Assembly (NCBI GenBank): GCA_016219225.1
Contig: JACRBX010000094.1
Coordinates: forward strand, 1 to 51,874
Direction: 5' to 3'
Source: Deltaproteobacteria bacterium
Lineage (GTDB): Bacteria > Desulfobacterota > RBG-13-43-22
DNA: 51,874 nt
Part shown: positions 46,291-51,874 of the stretch, piece by piece
How positions within the stretch are numbered: the stretch's first letter is position 1
How the letters are laid out: each line of letters starts with the position of its first letter
Position numbers and translations under genes: made by a program
The notes under the pieces: model-generated
What the model was told of the DNA's origin: nothing
The model's database searches: none
The model's input: only the letters and a program-made list of their open reading frames with translations

Positions 46291-46376
46291 TTTTTCCAAC
46301 ATCAGGAGTACCTGCCGGAAATATATTTAGGCGTTATGAAGAGACCAGTTTATAAAAATCCGGAAGCACCCATTTT

Positions 46377-46455
46377 CGTCATTCCCGTGAAAGCGGGAAT
46401 CCAGTGTTTTAATTGGTTAGGCATGGACTGGATTCCCGCCTGCGCGGGAATGACG
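46377..46455. repeat. REP-doublet (REPIN-like) hairpin, copy 1
   Basis: Outer arms: CGTCATTCCCG (46377-46387) pairs with CGGGAATGACG (46445-46455). Inner arms: GCGGGAATCCAGT (46393-46405) pairs with ACTGGATTCCCGC (46427-46439). Each half is itself a small hairpin (ATTCCCG ... CGGGAAT) with a GAAA-containing loop on the left and a CTGC loop on the right. The element stands in the leuC-leuD gap and its translation gives the false N-terminal extension of leuD. Copy 2 is at 50592-50671. Confidence 0.85.
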
Positions 46456-46493
46456 AGTTTTTATATCGTCATCATGAAGAAAAGGGATACAAA

Positions 46494-47024
46494 ATGAAAT
46501 ATACCGGCCGCGTCTGGAAGTTCGGAGACCATATTGACACCGATGTCATCATCCCAGCCCGTCATTTAACCACTTCGGATCCGAAGGAATTGGGCAGCCA
46601 TTGTATGGAAGATGCTGATCCTGATTTTGTGAAGAAGGTCCATAAGGGAGATATTATTGTTGCCGGTAGAAATTTCGGGAGCGGTTCTTCCCGGGAGCAT
46701 GCCCCTATTGCCATCAAAGCCGCCGGCATTTCCTGCGTGATTGCCGAAAACTTCGCCCGGATCTTTTATCGAAACGCCTTTAATATGGGGCTTCCGATAT
46801 TTGAATCCCCGGAAGCCGCCCAAACGATTAAAACCGGGGATGTTGTGGTGGTTAATGCCGAAACCGGCCTGATTGAAGATCGAACCTTAAAGAAAAAATT
46901 TCAAGCCGAACCTATTCCTCCGTTCATGCAGGAATTGATCGATGACGGGGGGCTGGTTGCCCATATCAATAAAAAGGCCCAAGGCCCAGAGCCCAAGGTA
47001 CAGGGCCAAAAATCAAAGAGGTAA
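46494..47024 (+). CDS. leuD: 3-isopropylmalate dehydratase small subunit
   Basis: A 176-residue swivel-domain partner of Leu[16 protein letters not shown] and [21 protein letters not shown] are the substrate-binding signatures. ATG at 46494 with AAAGGG 8 nt upstream is the start; the frame further upstream reads through the REP element. The body ends normally with a VAHINKK-like stretch, but a tail of ~13 residues ([15 protein letters not shown] region) is encoded by iterated GGCCCAAGG words and looks unrelated to the family. Confidence 0.95.
   Translation: MKYTGRVWKFGDHIDTDVIIPARHLTTSDPKELGSHCMEDADPDFVKKVHKGDIIVAGRNFGSGSSREHAPIAIKAAGISCVIAENFARIFYRNAFNMGLPIFESPEAAQTIKTGDVVVVNAETGLIEDRTLKKKFQAEPIPPFMQELIDDGGLVAHINKKAQGPEPKVQGQKSKR
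46976..47007. repeat. Iterated repeat words inside the leuD 3' end
   Basis: GGCCCAAGGCCC, GAGCCCAAGG and TACAGGGCC words in direct succession, with GGCCC/GGGCC self-complementarity. AAGGTACA is shared with the repeat at 36975-37056. The frame stays open through it, adding residues to LeuD before the stop at 47022-47024. Confidence 0.6.
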
Positions 47025-47034
47025 GGGAAAAACC

Positions 47035-48093
47035 ATGAAAAAAACATATCTGATTGCAGTCATTTCAGGAGACGGCACCGGACCAGAAGTGGTGGCCGAA
47101 GGTTTAAAGGTGCTTAAGGCCGTAGGTCAAAAGGAGAAGCTCTCTTTTCATTTCATCCCTTTTGATCTGGGCGGCGAGCGCTATTTAAAGACCGGGGAAA
47201 TCCTGCCGGATTCGGTCCTGGAAGAATTAAAGAAGGTCAACGCCATTTATCTCGGGGCCATTGGCCATCCGGGGGTAAAACCGGGTATTTTGGAGAAGGG
47301 TCTGTTGTTAAAACTGCGATTTGATCTGGATCAGTATATCAACCTGCGACCGGTTATTCTCTATCCCGGAGTGGACACCCCTTTAAAAAATAAGGGAGCG
47401 GCCGATATCGATTTTGTAGTGATTCGGGAGAACACCGAAGGTCTGTATGCCGGGGCCGGTGGATTTTTGAAAAAAGGGACTGCCGATGAGGTGGCTATCC
47501 AGGAATCCATTAATACCCGTAAAGGCGTGGAACGGTGTATCCGCTATGCCTTTGATTTTTGCCGCCGTCGGAATAAAAAACGGAAACTGACCCTCTGCGG
47601 CAAGACCAATGTCCTGACCTTCGCCTTTGATCTCTGGGAGCGGGCTTTCAAGGATGTGGCGAATGAATACCCGGACATCACCACGGATTACGCCCATGTG
47701 GACGCGGTCTGCATGTGGATGGTAAAAAACCCGGAATGGTTTGATGTTATTGTCACGGACAATATGTTTGGAGATATCATTACCGATCTGGGGGCCATGA
47801 TTCAGGGCGGGATGGGCATCGCCGCCGGCGGGAATATTAATCCCCAGGGAGTATCGATGTTTGAGCCGATCGGCGGTTCAGCCCCTAAATATTCCGGGAA
47901 AAATATCATCAATCCCCTGGCCGCTATCGGAGCGGCCCAAATGATGCTGGCCCATCTCGGGTTGGATCCGGCCGCTCAAAGAGTAGACAAGGCCATCCGG
48001 ATGGTGGTCAAAAATAATATCAAGGACCTTACGGCCGGTAAGATGGGATTTTCGACACAGGAAGTTGGAGATTTGGTGGTATCATATTTATAA
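47035..48093 (+). CDS. leuB: 3-isopropylmalate dehydrogenase
   Basis: A 352-residue NAD-dependent beta-decarboxylating dehydrogenase, the oxidative step of leucine synthesis. [18 protein letters not shown], the substrate arginines in [15 protein letters not shown], and [17 protein letters not shown] (metal-binding Asp pair) are present; [20 protein letters not shown] is the nucleotide-binding loop. ATG at 47035 (MKKTYLIAV) is preferred: the longer frame from 46942 lies in leuD and its repeat tail. Homoisocitrate or tartrate activity is less likely in this operon. Confidence 0.94.
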   Translation: MKKTYLIAVISGDGTGPEVVAEGLKVLKAVGQKEKLSFHFIPFDLGGERYLKTGEILPDSVLEELKKVNAIYLGAIGHPGVKPGILEKGLLLKLRFDLDQYINLRPVILYPGVDTPLKNKGAADIDFVVIRENTEGLYAGAGGFLKKGTADEVAIQESINTRKGVERCIRYAFDFCRRRNKKRKLTLCGKTNVLTFAFDLWERAFKDVANEYPDITTDYAHVDAVCMWMVKNPEWFDVIVTDNMFGDIITDLGAMIQGGMGIAAGGNINPQGVSMFEPIGGSAPKYSGKNIINPLAAIGAAQMMLAHLGLDPAAQRVDKAIRMVVKNNIKDLTAGKMGFSTQEVGDLVVSYL

Positions 48094-48094
48094 C

Positions 48095-48184
48095 AGGGTT
48101 CAAGGAGTCCAGGGGGCAAGGATTCAAGTGAAAGGCGTTGGTCTTAAACCCTTGAACCCTCGAATCCCGGAATCCTTGAATCCT
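48095..48184. repeat. Quasi-palindromic intergenic repeat, leuB-asd junction
   Basis: AGGGTTCAAGG (48095-48105) pairs exactly with CCTTGAACCCT (48150-48160), and AGGATTCAAG (48119-48128) with CTTGAATCCT (48175-48184). The pairs interleave (first-second-first-second), so both cannot form as a simple nested hairpin: they would make either alternative stems or a pseudoknot. The words match those of the recA-alaS and ilvC-psd elements. Confidence 0.8.
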
Positions 48185-48212
48185 ATTTTGGTATCAAAGA
48201 GAGGTAAGACCA

Positions 48213-49223
48213 ATGAGTAGAACATGGAATGTGGCGGTAGCGGGTGCCACGGGTGCGGTTGGAAATCAGATGATTCGTTGTCTGGAAGAAAGAAATTTTC
48301 CAGTAAAAAATATCCGGTTTTTGGCATCGGCCCGTTCTCTTGGCAAAACCCTGCCCTATAAAGGGGAACCGGTCCCCGTTGAGGAAATGAAGGAGAACTC
48401 TTTTAAAAACATCGAGATTGCCTTGTTTTCTGCCGGGGCCTCTACCAGCCTGAAATTTGCTCCCCAGGCGGTCCAGGCCGGGAGCATCGTGATTGACAAT
48501 TCCAGCGCCTTCCGGATGGATCCCAAAATTCCCTTGGTGGTTCCGGAATGCAACTCTCATCGGATAACCGGGGGCCCAGGGATTATCGCCAATCCGAATT
48601 GTTCGACCATCCAAATGGTGGTGGCCTTAAAACCGATCCATGATCAGGTCCGGATCAGACGGATTATTGTTTCTACCTACCAGGCCGTTTCGGGGACCGG
48701 TCAGAAGGCCATTTTTGAACTGCAGAATCAGATCAAGGAGTTATCGGAAGGAAAAGAACCGGAAATAAAGGTATATCCCTACCAGATTGCCTATAACTGT
48801 CTGCCCCATATCGATGTCTTTCTGGAAAACGATTACACCAAGGAAGAGATGAAGATGGTCAATGAAACCCGGAAAATCCTGGAAGATGATTCCATCAGGG
48901 TTTCGGCCACGACGGTACGGGTCCCGGTTTTTTACGGCCATTCGGAAGCCGTCTATATTGAGACCGATAAAAAGATCCATCCCCAAGAGGTCAAAGATCT
49001 CCTTAGAAACGCTTCCGGGGTAATGGTGGTCGATGATATAGCCAACAAGATATACCCGACCGCTTTAATGGCCGAAGGAAAAGACGAAGTTTTTGTCGGC
49101 CGGATCCGGGAGGATATTTCCCATGAAAAAGGGATCGCCATGTGGATCGTGGCCGACAATATTCGAAAAGGGGCGGCCACCAACGCCGTACAGATCGCTG
49201 AGATATGGACCCAGAGAGGGTGA
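48213..49223 (+). CDS. asd: Aspartate-semialdehyde dehydrogenase
   Basis: A 336-residue NADPH-dependent enzyme at the branch to Lys, Met, Thr and diaminopimelate. The dinucleotide motif is VAGATGAVGNQM, the catalytic cysteine is in NPNCSTIQMV (about residue 130), and VRVPVFYGHSEAV holds the catalytic histidine. AGAGGT 7 nt before the ATG is the ribosome site. It closes the ilv/leu cluster, as often seen. Confidence 0.96.
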   Translation: MSRTWNVAVAGATGAVGNQMIRCLEERNFPVKNIRFLASARSLGKTLPYKGEPVPVEEMKENSFKNIEIALFSAGASTSLKFAPQAVQAGSIVIDNSSAFRMDPKIPLVVPECNSHRITGGPGIIANPNCSTIQMVVALKPIHDQVRIRRIIVSTYQAVSGTGQKAIFELQNQIKELSEGKEPEIKVYPYQIAYNCLPHIDVFLENDYTKEEMKMVNETRKILEDDSIRVSATTVRVPVFYGHSEAVYIETDKKIHPQEVKDLLRNASGVMVVDDIANKIYPTALMAEGKDEVFVGRIREDISHEKGIAMWIVADNIRKGAATNAVQIAEIWTQRG

Positions 49224-49232
49224 TTCTAGATT

Positions 49233-49346
49233 GTGACGAGTGACGGGTGACGAGAAAAAACTAATATGGAATCCCTACGATTTCGTCAGGAATCAACAAA
49301 GTTGATTTTTCTTTCTGTTTTTAACCCGTCACCCGTCACCCGTCAC
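49233..49346. repeat. Quasi-palindromic intergenic repeat, asd-rsmD junction
   Basis: The left arm (49233-49252), three GTGACG(A/G) units, matches the reverse complement of the right arm (49327-49346), three CGTCACC units, at 19 of 20 positions, with a 74-nt spacer. The right arm ends 7 nt before the rsmD ATG, so the C-rich arm lies where a ribosome-binding site would be. Confidence 0.85.
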
Positions 49347-49353
49347 CCCTCCC

Positions 49354-49908
49354 ATGAGGATCATTGCCGGCCATTGCAAAGGACATCGGTTAGCTCCCTT
49401 AAAAGGCAGGCAGACCCGCCCGACTCAAGATCAGGTCCGGGAAGCGATATTTAACATCCTGGAGCCTGAAGGCCCTTTTTTAAGAATAGCCGATTTTTTT
49501 GCCGGGACCGGGGCCTTGGGAATGGAAGCCTTAAGCCGTTGGGGCGGTTCAGCCCTTTTTGTGGATTCTTCCCGAAGGGCTATTGATGCTCTCCGGGAAA
49601 ATATTCGTCGTTTGAAAATGGAGGAAAGCTCCCGGGTGATCCAACGGGACCTGGCTCGAGGGATTCATTTTTTACTCAAAGCCGGCAGTCCCTTTGATCT
49701 TGTTTTTATGGATCCTCCTTACGGAAGGGGGTGGTGTGTACCTATCATCACCTCTCTGCTGAATCTTCCCGTCCTTGAAGAAACAGGGGTTCTGGTTCTG
49801 GAACACGATTTAACAGAGTTTGTTCCTCTGGCAGTCGGGGCCTGGGGAGTTGCCGATCAACGGCGGTATGGGCAGACCAGGATTTCTTTTTACAAATCAA
49901 AAAAATGA
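49354..49908 (+). CDS. rsmD: 16S rRNA (guanine966-N2)-methyltransferase
   Basis: A 184-residue SAM-dependent methyltransferase. RIIAGHCKGHRL and RPTQDQVREAIFNIL are the RsmD N-terminal signature, FFAGTGALGMEALSRW is motif I (SAM) and FMDPPYGRG is the catalytic (D/N)PPY motif of base N-methyltransferases. It has no purine-rich ribosome site; the right arm of a repeat lies directly upstream. Pairing with coaD downstream (17-bp gap) is a common gene order. Confidence 0.95.
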   Translation: MRIIAGHCKGHRLAPLKGRQTRPTQDQVREAIFNILEPEGPFLRIADFFAGTGALGMEALSRWGGSALFVDSSRRAIDALRENIRRLKMEESSRVIQRDLARGIHFLLKAGSPFDLVFMDPPYGRGWCVPIITSLLNLPVLEETGVLVLEHDLTEFVPLAVGAWGVADQRRYGQTRISFYKSKK

Positions 49909-49925
49909 TAAGGTAGAAAACAATA

Positions 49926-50498
49926 ATGGAGCGAGTGGCGATTTATCCGGGCTCTTTTGATCCCATCACCAATGGACACCTCAGTCTGCTTCGCCGGGGC
50001 CTTCAGATATTTGACAAAGTTATTGTGGCCATTGCCATCAATCCGGAAAAAAAACCCTTGTTCACCTTGGCAGAACGGGTCGACATCCTGACGACGGTTT
50101 TAAAGGATTATCCCCGGGCCAAAATCGATCATTTCCAAGGCTTATTGGTGGATTATGTCCAACAACAGGGGACCAATATTATCTTGAGAGGTCTGCGGGC
50201 TTTGTCGGATTTTGAGTATGAATTCCAGTTAGCTCTGATGAATCGAAAGCTAAGCCGGAAGGTCCAGACGGTATTTATGATGACCGATTATAAATGGTTT
50301 TACATCAGCTCCACTATTATTAAAGAAGCGGCCTCCTTAGGTGGAAATATCGACGGCCTGGTACCGGAATTGGTTAAACAAAGGCTTAGAGAAAAGTTCG
50401 GGTTTCCCCCCATTTCTCCAACAAACAATCATTTAAAGAAAAATAATGGTTCAATAAATTCCAGAAGCAAGTCCCGCAAAAAGGAAATTTGGGAATAA
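49926..50498 (+). CDS. coaD: Phosphopantetheine adenylyltransferase
   Basis: A 190-residue enzyme making dephospho-CoA. YPGSFDPITNGHLSLL contains the nucleotidyltransferase TxGH motif, RGLRALSDFEYEFQLALMNR binds pantetheine, and the WFYISSTIIKEAASLGG ISSTxxR-like motif is present (with K in place of the usual R). Normal CoaD ends near residue 160; here a basic, Asn/Ser/Lys-rich tail of ~30 residues follows. AAGGTAG is the ribosome site. Confidence 0.94.
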   Translation: MERVAIYPGSFDPITNGHLSLLRRGLQIFDKVIVAIAINPEKKPLFTLAERVDILTTVLKDYPRAKIDHFQGLLVDYVQQQGTNIILRGLRALSDFEYEFQLALMNRKLSRKVQTVFMMTDYKWFYISSTIIKEAASLGGNIDGLVPELVKQRLREKFGFPPISPTNNHLKKNNGSINSRSKSRKKEIWE

Positions 50499-50591
50499 CC
50501 CAACCCGGACCAGCCGGAACCCAAAAATTCGTAACAATTTAGCCCTTTGAAAAACTTGAAACTTTTGTTTGAAAATCCCCACTTTCGCACA

Positions 50592-50671
50592 CGTCATTCC
50601 GGTGAAAACCGGAATCCAGGTGTTATGCTGCGACGAAAAGAACCTGGATTCCGGTTTTCACCGGAATGACG
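50592..50671. repeat. REP-doublet (REPIN-like) hairpin, copy 2 (perfect 30-bp arms)
   Basis: The left arm 50592-50621 is the perfect reverse complement of 50642-50671 (30 of 30), with a 20-nt loop. Each arm is also a hairpin on its own: ATTCCGGT-GAAA-ACCGGAAT, an 8-bp stem closed by a GNRA tetraloop. It stands in the 269-bp coaD-HDOD gap. It differs from copy 1 (46377-46455) by paired changes (CCGG versus CCCG/CGGG) that keep the stem. Confidence 0.9.
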
Positions 50672-50767
50672 GAGAGGTTGTCGACTTTTTTTTAAAAAGC
50701 TAAACTGATACAAAAATTCTATCCATTTTGCGTAGAAATTTATTCTTAAGTCACTGAGTTTGTTTTG

Positions 50768-51874
50768 ATGGGCACGCCAAGGGTCAGCCAAAAAGAAGCT
50801 GTTTTACAAACTATTCGCCAGGCAAGCGATCTCCCTGTCATGGCGGAAACCATAAAATTTATTCAGAATATAAAGGCTTTTGCCGATCAAAATATTACGG
50901 AAATCGCCAATATTATTCTGAAAGACTATGCTCTAACCGCCAAACTGTTGAAAGTCGTCAACAGTGTCGTTTATCTGCAGTTCGGTGAGGTGACTACTAT
51001 ATCCCGGGCCATCTTTCTTTTGGGTATAGAGAACATCAAAGATATTTCCCTCACCTTGCTGATCCTGGATCATCTTCAAAAACACAGTGGGCATCCTAAA
51101 ATTCTGGATATAATCAGCCAGGCCTATTTGGGCGGATTTATGGCAGAAAAAATAGTCCACGATCTGAACTTTGTAGAGGAGGAAGAAGCCTTTATCTGCG
51201 CCCTTCTTCATCCTCTGGGTAAGATCCTGACGGCTTTCGCCATGCCGGAGAAGATTGCCGAGATGGAGCGACAAAAAACTGAGAAAGACTACACTGAAAA
51301 TTCAGTCTCTACTTCCGTCCTGGGGATTTCCTTTGAAGAAATAGGGGTAACGATCGCCACGGAATGGAATTTTCCCTCAAAAATCATCCAGAGTATGCAC
51401 AATACCCGCCTTTCTGATCTCACAGCCGATCTCGGAGAAATGGAGAAACTCCGTATGATAGCCACCCTTTCTACGGAAATCTCCAATACTCTGGGAACCG
51501 ATTTTGGGAAAAAAGAAAAAACCGATAAATTGAAAAAGCTTATCAACGATTATAAAGATCATATAAAAATTTCGGAGAATCTCGACCATCTGATAACGGC
51601 CGCTGCCCGGGATCTGAATCGACTGGCCGCTGATTTGAATCTCGATGTACAAGGAACCTCTTTGCATAAGCAATTGATAGAATGGGCAGGGCCTGAAATT
51701 AAAATCACCTCCGGCGCAGAAGAAGGCAGCCTAGATGATTTGAAGATCATCGAAACGTTTTTCCCCAGGGAAGAGGAAGAAGCCGAAACTATTTTTTCAA
51801 AAGGGATTCAGGATATTAATAGTTCGATACTCCAGCCCTTTGCCTTGAATGATGTCATCAGGATAGCCCTTGAA
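50768..51874 (+). CDS. HDOD-domain protein, 3'-truncated by window edge
   Basis: The frame from ATG 50768 stays open to the last base (369 codons). Residues ~15-200 form an HDOD domain: LPVMAETIKFIQNIKAFADQ (split: LPVMAETIKF, then NITEIANIILKDYALTAKLL), VNSVVY, ISRAIFLLGIENIKDISL and ALLHPLGKILTAFAMPE, where LLHxxGK is the degenerate HD signature. HDOD proteins are signalling outputs without the phosphohydrolase metal site. The region after residue ~250 is helical and acidic, and the C-terminal output domain may lie beyond the edge. No good ribosome site is seen; an adjacent TTG at 50765 is an alternative. Confidence 0.8.
   Translation, partial: MGTPRVSQKEAVLQTIRQASDLPVMAETIKFIQNIKAFADQNITEIANIILKDYALTAKLLKVVNSVVYLQFGEVTTISRAIFLLGIENIKDISLTLLILDHLQKHSGHPKILDIISQAYLGGFMAEKIVHDLNFVEEEEAFICALLHPLGKILTAFAMPEKIAEMERQKTEKDYTENSVSTSVLGISFEEIGVTIATEWNFPSKIIQSMHNTRLSDLTADLGEMEKLRMIATLSTEISNTLGTDFGKKEKTDKLKKLINDYKDHIKISENLDHLITAAARDLNRLAADLNLDVQGTSLHKQLIEWAGPEIKITSGAEEGSLDDLKIIETFFPREEEEAETIFSKGIQDINSSILQPFALNDVIRIALE

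Noticed and set aside
46413-46493. N-terminal extension of leuD
   Set aside because: It encodes the REP element (DSRLRGNDE-type peptide) and the ATG at 46494 has a good ribosome site.
36975-49346. Repeat elements as a CRISPR array
   Set aside because: No regular repeat-spacer alternation, repeats are dispersed at gene junctions and no cas genes are present.
49266-49454. Short plus-strand frame running from the repeat into rsmD
   Set aside because: It translates the GTCACCC repeat (SPVTRHPS) and then rsmD out of frame.

Overview
The window looks like chromosomal DNA of a Gram-negative bacterium of the former Deltaproteobacteria (Desulfobacterota-like). That placement is inferred from gene order (cinA-thpR-recA-alaS; ilvBNC-psd-pssA-leuACDB-asd; argS-SPOR-argA-secA-argJ), from the short ArgA-type acetyltransferase, from frequent TTG/GTG starts, and from an O-antigen locus. 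No rRNA, tRNA, CRISPR array, prophage, IS element or transposase was seen.

Layout. (1) 1-12145, plus strand: a surface-polysaccharide locus, AT-rich up to about 10.7 kb. It holds two radical SAM/SPASM proteins (the first cut by the window edge), a PAPS-type sulfotransferase, a GT39-like membrane glycosyltransferase, an APS kinase, an RmlC-like sugar epimerase, two NAD-dependent SDRs, rfbF and rfbG for CDP-4-keto-6-deoxyglucose, two GT2 enzymes and a WecA-type initiating transferase. Together they suggest a sulfated, CDP-6-deoxyhexose-containing glycan. (2) 12149-25390, minus strand: O-antigen ligase/polymerase, an APH-like/P-loop kinase fusion, adenine deaminase, argJ, secA, argA-like GNAT, SPOR protein, argS and alr. 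(3) 25492-26580, plus: a secreted serine hydrolase of the class A beta-lactamase fold. (4) 26669-32851, minus: pgpA-cinA-thpR-recA-alaS, with a clear promoter before pgpA. (5) 33056-36408, plus: capA-like and malQ. (6) 36414-37824, minus: macro-domain protein and a crotonase. (7) 38015-49223, plus: a DUF465/YdcH-like small protein, then branched-chain amino acid synthesis (ilvB, ilvN, ilvC, leuA, leuC, leuD, leuB) with phospholipid genes psd and pssA embedded, and asd. (8) 49354-51874, plus: rsmD, coaD and the start of an HDOD-domain protein.

The most unusual structure is not a gene. About a dozen gene boundaries carry quasi-palindromic elements made of short iterated words (7-12 nt) followed, 20-75 nt later, by their reverse complement. 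Each junction has its own word set but the same architecture. Some run into coding sequence (the C-terminal tail of LeuD, the stop codon of leuC) or lie where a Shine-Dalgarno sequence should be (rsmD, leuA). Two further elements (46377-46455 and 50592-50671) form a distinct REP-doublet class: each arm is itself a hairpin with a four-base loop, GAAA in most arms, and the two copies differ by paired changes that keep the stems.

There is no gene-free stretch longer than about 300 bp. The largest gaps are 41587-41781, 43182-43360, 46269-46493, 32852-33055, 37825-38014 and 50499-50767. Most are filled with these repeats or with promoters.
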